From NCBI GenBank assembly GCA_014860585.1, contig JACZJL010000053.1, positions 1 through 64,000 on the forward strand: 64,000 nucleotides of DNA, in the 5' to 3' direction. Under the pieces are notes generated by a model, which saw only the letters and a program-made list of their open reading frames with translations, was not told where the DNA came from and did not search any database. Origin of the DNA: Bacteroidales bacterium (GTDB lineage Bacteria; Bacteroidota; Bacteroidia; Bacteroidales; 4484-276). Below, piece after piece: positions 25,576 through 36,700 of the stretch. Each line of letters begins with the position of its first letter. Within the stretch, counting starts at the first letter, position 1. The translations under genes and the position numbers were made by a program.

Positions 25576-26382
25576 TCAGGCAGTGATTTTTTTCTTGGGA
25601 AAATTTCCACTACCCGGTTTACTGAATATGATGACCAATCCGGCAATGATGAAAGGAATGCTAAGCCATTGTCCCATATTCAGGATCATGTTGGTCTCAA
25701 AAGCTACCTGAGGTTCTTTTACAAATTCGATTAAAAACCTTACTGTAAAAAGCAAGATAAGAAACATTCCGAAAATGAATCCTAATCTGGGTTTTCCGTC
25801 TGTTTTCCAATAATACCACAACAGATATCCAAAAATGGCCAGGTAGCTTAACCCTTCATAGATTTGGGTCGGATGTCTTGGCAAATTGTCTTCGGAGGTG
25901 AAAATGAATCCCCAGGGCATTGTTGTTACTTCACCATAAATTTCAGAGTTCATCAGGTTGCCCATCCGGATAAAGAAACCAGCAAGGGCAACTACAATTA
26001 CCAGGCGATCGAGTACCCAGAAATATGGTTTTTTATTTTTTCGCGAAAAAAGCCAAATGGCTATCAAAATTCCAATTGCTGCGCCGTGTGAGGCGAGTCC
26101 TCCTTCCCAAACCTTGAATATGGAAACAGGATCACGAAGGAAATAGGAAGGCTCGTAAAATAGAACATGACCGAATCTTGCCCCAACGATGGTGGCGATA
26201 AAAACATACATAGCCAGTTGATCCAATAAAGTGACCGGTAGTTTTTCGTGTTTAAAAATCCGTATCAGGACAATGTAACCAAAAAAGAACGCTGAGGCAA
26301 AGAGCAGTCCGTACCACCTGACAGGAAGCAACCCCGGGAAAATTTCCGGGTTTACACTCCAATGGATATAAGTGAGCAGCAT
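25576..26382 (-). CDS. lgt: Prolipoprotein diacylglyceryl transferase
   Basis: A 268-residue inner-membrane enzyme with about seven hydrophobic segments. It transfers diacylglycerol from phosphatidylglycerol to the lipobox Cys of prolipoproteins, the first step in maturing the many lipoproteins in this window. The signature FIRMGNLMNSEIYG (about residue 136-149, containing the essential Arg and Asn) and VGARFGHVLFYEPSY with the functional His and Tyr are present, as is HPTQIYEGLSYL. Length is normal. Confidence 0.95.
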   Translation of the reverse strand: MLLTYIHWSVNPEIFPGLLPVRWYGLLFASAFFFGYIVLIRIFKHEKLPVTLLDQLAMYVFIATIVGARFGHVLFYEPSYFLRDPVSIFKVWEGGLASHGAAIGILIAIWLFSRKNKKPYFWVLDRLVIVVALAGFFIRMGNLMNSEIYGEVTTMPWGFIFTSEDNLPRHPTQIYEGLSYLAIFGYLLWYYWKTDGKPRLGFIFGMFLILLFTVRFLIEFVKEPQVAFETNMILNMGQWLSIPFIIAGLVIIFSKPGSGNFPKKKITA

Positions 26383-26398
26383 AATAATTAATTTTTGG

Positions 26399-26406
26399 CA
26401 AAGATA
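26399..26406 (-). promoter_or_regulatory. Putative -7 box (TATCTTTG) for lgt
   Basis: The minus strand reads TATCTTTGCC, the same octamer as at gltX, ending 16 bases before the lgt ATG. Confidence 0.45.
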
Positions 26407-26495
26407 AACTTTAGAAGAGATTTGGAATGCGTCAAATTTCAGAAGATAATTTTCGGAATTTTATGCATACACAAGGGAGCAAAGTGTATTAAAGA

Positions 26496-28859
26496 TCAGA
26501 AGGGATATCCGATTCCAAAGCTCCAGATGACGTCCCTCATTTTCAGGTTATTTGCACGCCATCTCTCACCTTTGGGATAGGAAGGGTCTTTCAACGGTGC
26601 AGCGGCATCAACCCTGAATATGAAAAAAGAGAAATCAAGACGAAATCCTATTCCTGCATTAACCGCCAACTCACTGAGGAATTCATTCATTTCAAATTTA
26701 CCTCCGGGGTAACTTTCGCTGTTATTCAGCAGCCAGATATTGCCTACATCGGCAAACAATGCGCCTTTAAAATAACTGTAAACCGGAAAGCGGTATTCGA
26801 GGTTGGTTTCAATGGCCAGGTCGCCCATTTTTTCAAAATAAACACCTGTGGTATCCACGAAAGAACCCGGTCCGAGTGAGCGGTATTTCCATCCTCTCAT
26901 ATCGTTCGCCCCACCCATGTAAAACCCTTTTTCAAATGGCAACACTTCTGAATTGTTGTAAGCAATACCTATTCCGGCCATAGTGCGGTAAACCAGAGTG
27001 TTATCTTCTCCTAAGGCAAAGTAGTATCTGAAGTCTGCATCAGTACGCACAAACTGGGCAAAAGGGATATTCCAGATCACTGATTCACCTGATTCATTGG
27101 TATCAGAACCACTTAGCCTGTTAATCATTTGCAGAAAGTTACCTGCTGTTTCTATGCTCCAGCGCAAATATTTAAAATTTTGAACTTTTCCCCGCTCCTG
27201 GTTATTGAAAATGTAGATGTATTTAGCCGACATAATAAAATGATCGGTGTATTGATTGGTCAATCGCGGGTCATTCAATTCTTCAAGACGCCGCACAAAA
27301 CTGGAGTCGGGGAAAATGGACACAGAATTTAAATCCACAAGGGTCAGATTGTGGCTTTTAAAACGTCCGATCCTCCAGTTGTAACCATAGGAAATATTGG
27401 TGACATAGTTTTTGTAGTCAGGTCTGTTTTGATAATTTATACCCAGTGTAACCGTCGTTCTGGGTCTGATTACATTTGGCATCTTTTCGAGAGAAACGGG
27501 CAGAACAAACTTGGGAAAATCTAAACTGGCCTCAGCTCCGGTTTGAATGGTGTTGAAAAACAGCAGTACATCATCACGAGAAGTTCCACCTTGCTGCCAT
27601 TCAACACCTCCGGTCAGTTTAAGGGTAAGCACTTCACCTCCTCTGAAAATATTGAGATTCTGGTAAACAAAATTGCCGGCCATTCCAAGTTTACCGCCTG
27701 ATGTTGTGCCTTCAGTTTCAACAGAAAATGATTGCACAGGTCGTCGGGTTAGGTTGATTAATGCATTTAGGTAATAATGATCATTATCAGGTATCTTATC
27801 CGGGTTATTGATCTCCCTGAACTGAAGGGAAGTATAACCGTAAAGTGCAAGGCTGGACAACTGACGGTATGTATTCTCTTCCTGTTTCTCGGAATAGAGT
27901 TTCAGTGGTTCAAGGAATATTGAATTACGGATTAATGAGGGGCGTATCCTGAGTTGGTCGCTGTAATAAAACAGATACCTGCTGATACCGTTTTCAGAAA
28001 TTGTATCAAGAAAAAAGCGCATTTTAGAGGTATCGCTTTTGATGGGATTAAATTCGGTGTTGATCGAAATCTTGTTTAGATAATATTTCCGATGATTGGT
28101 TTCAACAACCTTTGAGTCATCAGTTTCGCTCACTGATTGTGCTTGCTGGATGCTGGTATAAATTTTTAATGTATGATTTCCAAAAGCACTATCGACCTCA
28201 TAAAAAACGAATTCAGGGGAGAAGAAGTAATAACCGTGATTTCTTAAAAGGCTTGTGATGCGAAATCTCTCATCATCCATTAGCGATGCGTTATAAATCT
28301 GGTTTTTTTTAATTAAGGACTTATCAAGTTGCTGTGAAAAAATGCGATCTATCGCCGTATCCTGTATGAAATGCTCTATATCATTAATAATGTAAGGCCT
28401 TGCAAGACTGATGGAGTAAGTTACTGTCGCTTTTTTTCGCTTAATAGTCACGGCTGTATCAATGACTGAGTTGAAGAAACCATAATTGTTAAGGTAGAGA
28501 CGTAATTGATACACCGAGCGGTCGATCGAATAAAGGTCTAAAAGAGCTGGCTCTTTTCCGAAATTTTTGTTGATCCACCGTTTAAATTTTGTGTCCTTAC
28601 CTAATGTGGTATCAGAATAAAACATCTCACCTAACCGGAAAATCCCAACAAATCGCTTGTTTGGTTTTTGTTGAATCAGTGCCGGGAGGTCTTCTTCTTC
28701 AAAATTTAGTTTACGAAGACCGGACTTTGTTTTATCGAGTTTTATCTCGTTCCGCACCAGCATATAATCGCCCTCCTTAAGCTGTTTGGTGACTCTGCAA
28801 CTACTGAAAACCAGCAGCATCAGCGCGATGAGTAACAGATGAGGACGATATTTTTTCAA
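26496..28859 (-). CDS. TamL-type BamA/TamA superfamily outer membrane lipoprotein
   Basis: A 787-residue outer membrane protein. The leader ends LLVFSSCRV, with lipobox Cys at about residue 21, so it is a lipidated member of the BamA superfamily, as in Bacteroidota TamL. Residues about 25-370 form POTRA-like domains (repeated alpha-beta units such as YQLRLYLNNYGFFNSVIDT). The C-terminal half is a surface-antigen (Omp85) barrel with GGANDMRGWKYRSLGPG, the RGF-like loop 6 motif, and a final VIWSFGIGYPF. It probably inserts or assembles proteins or other envelope material at the outer membrane. No tamB gene is next to it. Confidence 0.88.
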   Translation of the reverse strand: MKKYRPHLLLIALMLLVFSSCRVTKQLKEGDYMLVRNEIKLDKTKSGLRKLNFEEEDLPALIQQKPNKRFVGIFRLGEMFYSDTTLGKDTKFKRWINKNFGKEPALLDLYSIDRSVYQLRLYLNNYGFFNSVIDTAVTIKRKKATVTYSISLARPYIINDIEHFIQDTAIDRIFSQQLDKSLIKKNQIYNASLMDDERFRITSLLRNHGYYFFSPEFVFYEVDSAFGNHTLKIYTSIQQAQSVSETDDSKVVETNHRKYYLNKISINTEFNPIKSDTSKMRFFLDTISENGISRYLFYYSDQLRIRPSLIRNSIFLEPLKLYSEKQEENTYRQLSSLALYGYTSLQFREINNPDKIPDNDHYYLNALINLTRRPVQSFSVETEGTTSGGKLGMAGNFVYQNLNIFRGGEVLTLKLTGGVEWQQGGTSRDDVLLFFNTIQTGAEASLDFPKFVLPVSLEKMPNVIRPRTTVTLGINYQNRPDYKNYVTNISYGYNWRIGRFKSHNLTLVDLNSVSIFPDSSFVRRLEELNDPRLTNQYTDHFIMSAKYIYIFNNQERGKVQNFKYLRWSIETAGNFLQMINRLSGSDTNESGESVIWNIPFAQFVRTDADFRYYFALGEDNTLVYRTMAGIGIAYNNSEVLPFEKGFYMGGANDMRGWKYRSLGPGSFVDTTGVYFEKMGDLAIETNLEYRFPVYSYFKGALFADVGNIWLLNNSESYPGGKFEMNEFLSELAVNAGIGFRLDFSFFIFRVDAAAPLKDPSYPKGERWRANNLKMRDVIWSFGIGYPF

Positions 28860-28884
28860 GAATACAGTTTTGGTATTTCAAACA

Positions 28885-28892
28885 CAAAAGTA
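28885..28892 (-). promoter_or_regulatory. Putative -7 box (TACTTTTG) for tamL-like gene
   Basis: The minus strand reads TACTTTTGTG, matching TAnnTTTG, ending 25 bases before the ATG. Confidence 0.45.
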
Positions 28893-28965
28893 AAGGAAAA
28901 ATTTCCTCATAGTTGAATTTTGAAGACAGACTGTAATAAAGAGCGGTTTTGTTCCAGGCTGGAAT

Positions 28966-29000
28966 AAAAAAACCGGCGTTCCATCTCAGGAAGGCCGGTT
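28966..29000 (-). terminator. Terminator after hsp20
   Basis: On the minus strand AACCGGC (complement of 28994-29000) pairs with GCCGGTT (complement of 28971-28977), followed by a T run. It lies 25 bases past the hsp20 stop. Confidence 0.8.
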
Positions 29001-29024
29001 TCTAAGAATTCATCCAAACGGATT

Positions 29025-29453
29025 TTACGAAATCTTTATTTCTTTGGTAACTTTTGCCTCTTGTTTTTTAGGTAAAACCACCTTTAGGATTCCATCAGTC
29101 ATATCAGCCTTAATTTTCTCTTTATCAATGGTGTCGGGCAAAGTGAACGTGCGGCAAAAAGTTCCGTAAACAAATTCCCTTCTGTTGTACTTAATCCCAT
29201 TTTCAGGTTGCTCGTTTGCTTTCTTTTTCGATTGGATATTCAGGATGTTTTTTTCAAGATCGATCTGAATGTCCTCTTTCTTTACTCCAGGCAAAGCAAG
29301 GTGTAGCTCAAAACTCTCATTTTTCTCCAAAATATTGGTCGATGGTGTGCAATCGTAAGACCTTCTCTCCATCTTCTCATTTGCGCTGTCTCTGAACAGG
29401 TTATCAAACAGGTCAGATAGCGGGGATTCAGGATTCCATCTCATCATTGTCAT
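29025..29453 (-). CDS. Hsp20/alpha-crystallin small heat-shock protein
   Basis: A 142-residue small chaperone that holds unfolding proteins. The alpha-crystallin domain spans about 40-142: NILEKNESFELHLALPGVKKEDIQIDLEKN at the front, the FVYGTFCRTFTLP strand, and DGILKVVLPKK with the usual G-x-L motif. The C-terminal tail EIKIS supplies the I-x-I-like oligomerisation contact. A strong Shine-Dalgarno AAAGGAG (complement of 29461-29467) lies 7 bases before the ATG, unusual for this phylum and a sign of high expression. A hairpin terminator follows, so it is a single-gene unit. Confidence 0.93.
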   Translation of the reverse strand: MTMMRWNPESPLSDLFDNLFRDSANEKMERRSYDCTPSTNILEKNESFELHLALPGVKKEDIQIDLEKNILNIQSKKKANEQPENGIKYNRREFVYGTFCRTFTLPDTIDKEKIKADMTDGILKVVLPKKQEAKVTKEIKIS

Positions 29454-29738
29454 AATATTACTCCTTTCTGGTTAAGTTATGTAGTTGATTAAATTTTCCG
29501 AGCGGATTTTCAATTTTTATACCACCACCAAAAAATCCTTGATTTAAAAAAAAATCAAGTCAATTTGTCGGAAAGACCAATGAAAGCCGACACTTTGTCG
29601 GATAATTTTGATGCGGGTATTTGTAGATTGTATGATTTTAAACTTAAAACCAATAGAACACCTTTTCTTTTTTCGTGTTAAATGGTCAGGTTTAAAAACT
29701 TTATCCATTTTTGCAGCACCATTAATGATCAATTTTCC

Positions 29739-30821
29739 ATGACCGATAAGCACATTAGAATCCTGAGTATCTTTAAATTTAAAAGGGTGATCATCCCTGT
29801 AATACTCGGTTTGGGTGTGGTAGCTTATCTGGTATTTAAGGATTTCGATCCTGAGCCATTTTATAAAATCCAATGGACAACCTACACGGCACTTTGGATT
29901 TTTATAGCCCTGCTGATGGTTGTTACGCGTGATGTAGCTTACATGTATCGTATCCGATTGCTAACAGACAAGCAACTCTCCTGGCGGCATTCGTTCGATG
30001 TAATTATGCTTTGGGAATTCGCTTCCTCAGTAACACCAAGTGTTGTTGGTGGATCGGCAGCAGCACTGTACATAGTTTCAAAAGAAGGAATCCGACCGGG
30101 AAGAGCTACTGCCATTGTCATGATCACTGCACTGCTTGATGAGTTATTTTATATTGTCATGGTTCCCCTGGTAATACTAATTGCTGGAACAAGCCTTCTA
30201 TTCAAGAGTGATACGAGCTATCTTTTTGTGAATACAAAAATTGGGATGCAGGGAATTTTTATCCTAGGATATCTTTTTATTTTGGTATTGACCTTTATTA
30301 TTTCATATGGGGTTTTCATCAAACCCAGGGGATTCAAATGGATTTTGCTGCGCTTATTCAAGATCCCCTTTTTGCGCAAGTGGCGCACTCAGGCAGGACA
30401 GGCAGGAGATGACATTATCACCACATCTGCTGAAATGCGCGGTAAACCGATAATTTTCTGGATCAGGGCGTTTATGGCTACTTTTTTTTCATGGACTGCG
30501 CGTTTTTGGGTGGTCAATTTCCTTATACTTTCCATCACACCGGTTGGTCAGCATTTTCTGATTTATGCCCGACAACTGGTGATGTGGGTTATTATGCTCA
30601 TTAGCCCGACACCCGGAAGCAGTGGCGTTGCTGAGTTTTTGTTTTCTGATTTCCTTGGCGATTTTATCCCGGTCGGTTTAACTGCGGCTGTTGCTTTATT
30701 GTGGAGGCTTCTCAGTTACTATCCTTACATTATTATTGGAGCAATCGTTTTGCCCAACTGGATTAAGCGGGTCTATCTTACCAAACAAAACCAGGATGCC
30801 TCTCAAGCTCCCAAATCATAA
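29739..30821 (+). CDS. Flippase-like membrane protein (YbhN/MprF-N family)
   Basis: A 360-residue inner-membrane protein from the ATG at 29739. A longer in-frame start at 29682 adds 19 residues that do not look conserved. About eight hydrophobic segments are seen. The segment ASSVTPSVVGGSAAALYIVSKEG with its P-x-x-x-G-G and the later LISPTPGSSGVAEFLF (G-x-x-E) are hallmarks of the lysylphosphatidylglycerol synthase membrane domain family (also called UPF0104 or flippase-like). Family members move lipids or lipid-linked sugars across the membrane; the substrate here is unknown. It stands alone between divergent hsp20 and the convergent BNR-repeat gene. Confidence 0.82.
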   Translation: MTDKHIRILSIFKFKRVIIPVILGLGVVAYLVFKDFDPEPFYKIQWTTYTALWIFIALLMVVTRDVAYMYRIRLLTDKQLSWRHSFDVIMLWEFASSVTPSVVGGSAAALYIVSKEGIRPGRATAIVMITALLDELFYIVMVPLVILIAGTSLLFKSDTSYLFVNTKIGMQGIFILGYLFILVLTFIISYGVFIKPRGFKWILLRLFKIPFLRKWRTQAGQAGDDIITTSAEMRGKPIIFWIRAFMATFFSWTARFWVVNFLILSITPVGQHFLIYARQLVMWVIMLISPTPGSSGVAEFLFSDFLGDFIPVGLTAAVALLWRLLSYYPYIIIGAIVLPNWIKRVYLTKQNQDASQAPKS

Positions 30822-30909
30822 GACTTATCCGGGATCATCGGGCAAATTAAAGCCAGGCTTGCCTTTGATTATTTTTTGAAAACCGGTTTTTCAAAGCGAT
30901 ATTGATGAA

Positions 30910-33633
30910 TTATTTGAGCACAATCTTTTCTGTAAATGAATGCTGGCCTTCGTGAACAGACACCAGGTAGGTTCCCTTTTGTAGCCAGGCAAGATCAATA
31001 ACTTCAATTTCGCCTGCCATTGATTTTTTCTCAAAAATCAGTTTCCCTGAAATATCAGAAATCCTGAGGTTGATTTCTTTTTGCTCAATAAAAGTGAGAT
31101 CAACATGGATCAGACCGTTTGATGGATTAGGATAAATACTCAATGTTGGGTTCGATTGTTCCTGAACAGCCACGCCCGGATCGAGCAGGAATTCAGCCGT
31201 ATAAAACCCACGCCCATGGGTTGCAGCCAAAACAGTGTTGTCGGAATCTCTGAGTGTTAGCATATCCACCCTCACATTGGCCATTCCCTGGGCATCCTGA
31301 ACCCAGGACACATTTGGAGCATTGACCCAGTTGGTGGTCCAGATTCCAAGTTCGGTGGCAAGCATCACCTGGTTGTCATTTTCAGGATGATATATTGCCC
31401 AGCGGACGGGAATGTCGGGCATATCCCCGGAAACGTTTTGCCATGTTTGTCCACCATCTATGGTTTGCCATAAAGCCTCAACACCATAATTGGAAAATGT
31501 GACCAGTAAAATGTCCTCAGTTGATCCCACCGCAATACATGAAACATAAGCGGTTGGGAATTCGTTTCCGGTAATTTCAACGGTTTGAGGATTTGCATGA
31601 GCATTCGTTGACTTGTAAACCCTTCCGGCCTGCGTTCCGATATAAAGGTTTGAAGTTCCGGCAGGGGCATGAGGAGAGGCTTTGATGTGTGAATAATAAA
31701 CATTGGTATTCGTGGTTAAACCAATAAAATCACCATTTGTGTTATAGGGAATTCCGCTGATCCGAAGCAGGGAGTTGGGATTTTCCCCAGAAAAACTGAC
31801 TGCATTGGCAAACAATGTATTGGTTTTAACATCAAAATCGGCAGGGTTAATAAAAACACCACTTTCGTAATCGAGACTGGTAAGATAATTAAAATTCATA
31901 AAAACATAATACCTGTTATAATAGATGGAAGTCAGCATCAACGGGTCTGCATCGTCGAAGAAACAGGCAGCGCCATCGCCACCACTGATCATATTGTTGA
32001 TGGTAAGGGGCTGACCGGTGTAGAGCAGGGTGCCGTTGTCCTGCAATCCGCCAACGTAATTGGTCGAACCTGTCTGGGGGGTTATGGCTCCAGTGTATAA
32101 CTGCAGGGTGTTGTAGCCCTGGTTTTTTTCCAAAAAAGCAGGATATCCGGCTGTGGCTGTTTCGGTATAAAAAACACCTCCGTCATTGCAGGTTATAAAG
32201 GTTGTCGAACTTCCCGGTTTGAACTGAATATCATGCTGGTCGGCATGGAGGTATTGATCCCCACCACCTGAATACATCAGTGACCAATCGGAAATCTTTG
32301 TCCATGAGGTACCGCTGTTCACTGATTTCCACATATCGAGCCCACCGGTGAAAATGCGGTTGGCATTATTAGGATCAACCTTTAAAACGAATGCATGCCA
32401 TGCTAATGTTGACCAGTCGGAAGCAGGCAGGGGAAGTGTAGACCATGTTTCACCTTTGTTCGTCGATTTCAGGATATAGCGACCGCGGTAATAATTGAAA
32501 TAGTTATTGTATCCGGCAGCAATCTGGGCATAAACCACATTGGCATCCGATGGTGCAGCCGCAACCATCACGCGGGCCGGAATATTGTATTGTGCATGGT
32601 TTTTAATGTATTCAGCATATTGATCAATTACTGTCCATGTTCCGCTAAAACCATCGTCAGAGTAAAGAATAACCGCACCTCCTTCAATATCCACGTTTTG
32701 CATGGTTCCTACATAAATCCTTCCATCGGTACCCAGTTCAATATCAGATACGGCATATGGAGCTCCGTATCCCGGGATGTCTGGAAGTACCTGTTCCCAC
32801 GTCAGGCCGTTATCTTCCGAGCGGAAAAGGCCATCGGAAGGATAGCTGTAGTGAACGCTCCCCTTGTAAACGCCCGAAACCACACCAGCATAGATAACAC
32901 TTTGCCCCTCTTCATTTCTGACAACAATATCTGTAACATATTCAAAGTCGAGAGTTGATTCCATCAGCGACCAGGTTTGTCCTCCGTCGGTCGAACGCCA
33001 GATCCCGTCACCAATGCCGGATGATTCCCGATAAATAATCAGTGCGGTTTCTGCCTCACCCGTTCCTACGTAAAATGTTGTTGGATTGTTTGGGTCATAA
33101 GTAATGCAACTGATGTTAAGGGAACTCCAGAAATCGTTGACGGGTTCCCATTCCACCATATCGTTGGTAATATCGGTGCGGTACCAGAGGCCGCCGGTCA
33201 CGCCTCCCGCCCAGACTTTCCTGCCGGCAGGATCATTCGGGTCCCACATGATAGCCCTGGTGCGACCTCCCATATTGGCTGAAGTTCCATTCCATTGCAA
33301 CGGATTTGTCAGCCTGGCTTTGGGATTTTTTTCAAGTTCCTGATACACTCGCATCAACCGTTCTTTTGGAACAATTCCTGATTTTGGATCAAAAGTCATG
33401 AAAAAGTCCTGGATTGCAGCTTTATCGGGTTGTGCAGGCTTTGGCAGATTTTTTATGTCTCTGGCAACGTAGTCAGGAATTTTCGACATTCTTTCGCTGA
33501 GCTGCCGTTCATAAATTTCCCGGTAGTCATTTTCGTTGTTTAAAAGTTTGGAAACAATGAAGGAACCAACAGCAATAACCACTGCGGCCAACCAAAGTTT
33601 GTTAGTGAGGGAAAGTCGGGTAAAGGAAATCAT
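30910..33633 (-). CDS. Secreted BNR/VPS10-like repeat protein with T9SS sorting domain
   Basis: A 907-residue exported protein. An N-terminal hydrophobic segment (LWLAAVVIAVGSFIVSKLL, about 13-31) acts as signal. The body contains at least five Asp-box/BNR motifs (STDGGQTW, SEDNGLTW, STNKGETW, SVNSGTSW, TIDGGQTW) spread over a beta-propeller fold like sortilin/VPS10 and sialidase-type proteins. The last 75 residues (LSIYPNPSNGLIHVDL to EKIVLK) are a type A C-terminal domain that directs secretion and surface attachment by the type IX system. No catalytic residues can be assigned, so the sialidase label would go too far. Confidence 0.88.
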   Translation of the reverse strand: MISFTRLSLTNKLWLAAVVIAVGSFIVSKLLNNENDYREIYERQLSERMSKIPDYVARDIKNLPKPAQPDKAAIQDFFMTFDPKSGIVPKERLMRVYQELEKNPKARLTNPLQWNGTSANMGGRTRAIMWDPNDPAGRKVWAGGVTGGLWYRTDITNDMVEWEPVNDFWSSLNISCITYDPNNPTTFYVGTGEAETALIIYRESSGIGDGIWRSTDGGQTWSLMESTLDFEYVTDIVVRNEEGQSVIYAGVVSGVYKGSVHYSYPSDGLFRSEDNGLTWEQVLPDIPGYGAPYAVSDIELGTDGRIYVGTMQNVDIEGGAVILYSDDGFSGTWTVIDQYAEYIKNHAQYNIPARVMVAAAPSDANVVYAQIAAGYNNYFNYYRGRYILKSTNKGETWSTLPLPASDWSTLAWHAFVLKVDPNNANRIFTGGLDMWKSVNSGTSWTKISDWSLMYSGGGDQYLHADQHDIQFKPGSSTTFITCNDGGVFYTETATAGYPAFLEKNQGYNTLQLYTGAITPQTGSTNYVGGLQDNGTLLYTGQPLTINNMISGGDGAACFFDDADPLMLTSIYYNRYYVFMNFNYLTSLDYESGVFINPADFDVKTNTLFANAVSFSGENPNSLLRISGIPYNTNGDFIGLTTNTNVYYSHIKASPHAPAGTSNLYIGTQAGRVYKSTNAHANPQTVEITGNEFPTAYVSCIAVGSTEDILLVTFSNYGVEALWQTIDGGQTWQNVSGDMPDIPVRWAIYHPENDNQVMLATELGIWTTNWVNAPNVSWVQDAQGMANVRVDMLTLRDSDNTVLAATHGRGFYTAEFLLDPGVAVQEQSNPTLSIYPNPSNGLIHVDLTFIEQKEINLRISDISGKLIFEKKSMAGEIEVIDLAWLQKGTYLVSVHEGQHSFTEKIVLK

Positions 33634-33664
33634 TTCAAATTCTTTTTTATGAATTAATAAGTCA

Positions 33665-33672
33665 CAAAATTA
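33665..33672 (-). promoter_or_regulatory. Putative -7 box (TAATTTTG) for the T9SS BNR gene
   Basis: The minus strand reads TAATTTTGTG, matching TAnnTTTG, 31 bases before the ATG. Confidence 0.4.
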
Positions 33673-33738
33673 CAAAAGTTTGCTTTCTGATGGATAAACC
33701 GTATCTCACTCAAAACGATCAGGAGGTTGTCTCAAAGA

Positions 33739-36700
33739 TTACTTAAACGCTTTTTCAAGCAGCCCGTCGCCTTTTAATGTAAGGCGGTCGAAATATGCCG
33801 GTACCACTTTTCCTGTGAGTTTATCCACATAAAGTTGTGCAAGGTACTGTCCGAGCATGAAGCCCTGGCCGCGCAGACCGATGAATAATCCTGCGTTAGG
33901 ATCAACGATCATGCGCGGCTCAACATAGTAGCCTGCCCAGACTGCCTGGAAGCCGACCGATGACAGTTCCGGAATCCAATCCACAAAAATTTCCGATACA
34001 ATTTCAAGGAAATCTTTCGAGTTGATTTTAAGATTTTTGTCAGTTTCATAGGGTTCGATATGCGGTGACGCACATCCGATAATCTGTCCTGTTTCGCCCA
34101 ATTGCTGACCATAAACAGCAGTGAAACCTTTGTATTGCCGACGGTCAATCATCATGGGTAGTGGAATGCCATTTTTTCCCATCATAGGGAGGCGACGGGT
34201 GATAAATGCCTGGTGTTTAACAGGGTAAATACCGGTTTCTATACCGAGCTTTTTAGCAAATCGATCCCCCTGGGGTCCCATCGCGTTGATAAAACAATCG
34301 GTTTCATACTCGATGTATTCGCGGTCGTGTGTTTTAACAAGTACGGTGTAAGTATTTCCCGTTTTGTGTATGTCTATCATTTCGCAGTCTTCTTGTATCT
34401 CCCCACCATGTTTGATCCCGATCTGGCGGATCAGGTCAACCACTTTGCCTGGTGTTGCCTGCCAGCAATTTTTAGTGATCAGTGCAGCCAGGTAGGTTTT
34501 CAGGTTTGGATTAAAATGAGGAGAGACTTCTTTCCGGAAGTCTTTTGGCTCAATCATGTAGGCATCCGACCAGGCCATCGACGCTTCAAGAGCTTTCAGA
34601 AGCTGTTCGTTGTGAGCAAAAGTTACGTAATCGATCGGACGAAAATCGATGTTGCCAATTTCCTGTAGTTCCTTGAATATTTCGAGGTTTTTCACGGCTA
34701 TATCCGACAGTTCAGGCAGACTGAAATTTGGGCGGCCACCGGCGATATTGCGCCATGAAGCGCCACGGCCATAGTTGGCCAGTACTGGCTTCATACCTGC
34801 TTCAGCCAGGTAACGGAATAAGGCGCTGCCCCCGATGCCCCCGCCGGCAACCAGCGTGTTTACTTTTATTTTTTTCGGTTTGTTTCCATTGCCATGCGTG
34901 ATGATTTGTTCTTTTACTTTTTTTGGATAAAGGTCACCGAGTGAAACCTGGTTTGATAGCGGGCCGCGGGGTGTAGGTTCGCCAACGATGGAAATTCCCG
35001 TTCCTGCAAGTGTTTGCTTTAATCGTTTGATGCAACGTTTTCCACGACAGGCGCCCATACCAAGACGTGTTGTATGTTTTACCTCATCTACCGAGATAAA
35101 TTTCCGGTCACCGATGACATCAAGTATCTCATTCAGCTTCACATCATCGCAATGGCAGATGTATTGTTCGGTGGAGACATCATTCATATTTTCCTTTAAT
35201 TCTAACGGATCAGGGTAAGAGGCCTTTACCACAAATCCGCGAACTGACATCAATGCTTCTTTGTGTATGTCCATTGATTTTACGCGGGCAATATTGGTTT
35301 TATTTGGTTTACGCAAAATCTTTTCTATGATCCCTTCTCCTAAAATCTTTCCGTTATTGTCAACCAGAAAAACTCCGGTTTGTTCGTCTACCTCATATTC
35401 GATGGGTAAAAACAGCCAGTCCTTGTTCACATTATAGCCAAAGATAGCCAGGCCAGGGCACTGATAAACACACTGCATACAACCGATGCACTTGTCGAAA
35501 TTGATTTTTGGTACCGTGCTGGTTGATGTTTTATGAATGGCATCGTGCGGGCAGGCAAACTCACATGGGTTGCATGCAAAACCGTACAGGCAGTCAATAA
35601 TAACAAAAGGTTTGGCAGTCATCCTTTCCGGTTCAGGCTCAAAGGGTTTTTCGATAACCCGTACCGGATGCTGTTGGGAATCGATGTACTCTTTCGAAAC
35701 AGCTAAGTAATCATCATAATTGAAGCGTTCCCCCATGTCGTCGAGGATTTCGTAAGCTACCTGCTTGCCCCGCAAAACGGCGCTGGTTCCTTCGCCAATT
35801 CTTATTGTATCGCCGGCGCCATAAACATTTCGGCCAAAAATTTCTTTTCCTTTAATCAGTAATTGATCGTCAGGCACAAGGCCGGTACAAATGTTAATGG
35901 CATCAATTCCATCGATCATTTTCTCAGTACCCTGAACGGGTTTGAAATTTTCGCAGTCGGCAACTACAGCGCCGATGATCCCTGTATTGTCCTCATTTGG
36001 GATGGCTTTAAGCAAAATTTTTGAAGTCATCACAGGTATTCCCAGCCTCCTGATGCGGTTGGCCTGCACCGGAAAACCACCTTCGCGCGACTGCGCTTCG
36101 ATGATCGCCTTCACGTTCGCTCCAGCCTGCATCAACTGGTAAGAAGTCAGGTAGCCGATATTGCCAGCACCGACGGTTAGAACATTCTTACCAAGAAGCG
36201 TAAACTCACTGTTCATCATTTTCTGGACAACAGCGGCGGTGAAAACACCAGGTAAATCATCGTTTTCGAAAGCTGGAAGAAAAGGAACTGCGCCGGAGGC
36301 CACTACCAGGAAATCACTTTCGATATAATAAACCTCTTCGGTGAGTATGTTTTTCACCGCCAGGCGTTTTCCCTCAAGAATATCCCATACGGTCGAGTTA
36401 AGAAATATCCCGCTGTGATCATCACCGGCAAGGGTTTGTGCAATGTCAAAACCGCGCATACCCCCGAATTTTTTTTCCTTTTCAAAAAAGAAAAATTGGT
36501 GTGTCTGCATGAGGAACTGCCCGCCAATCTTGTCATTGTTATCTATCACAATGTTACTGATATCATGCTTGTTAAGCATTTCGCGGCAGGCTAGCCCTGC
36601 TGGTCCGGCGCCGACAATAGTTACCCTCGTTTTAAAAACTTTTACCGGTTCCAATTCATTGACGTGCTCAATAACAGGGGTGTAATCTTTCGGTATTTCG

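Noticed and set aside
29538-29559. CTTGATTT/AAATCAAG hairpin as a terminator or heat-shock operator
   Set aside because: It lies upstream of both divergent genes rather than after a gene, and it does not resemble the CIRCE element; its role is not supported.
30910-33633. Naming the BNR-repeat protein a sialidase
   Set aside because: BNR/Asp boxes are shared by many propellers; the catalytic Arg triad, Tyr and Glu of sialidases cannot be identified.
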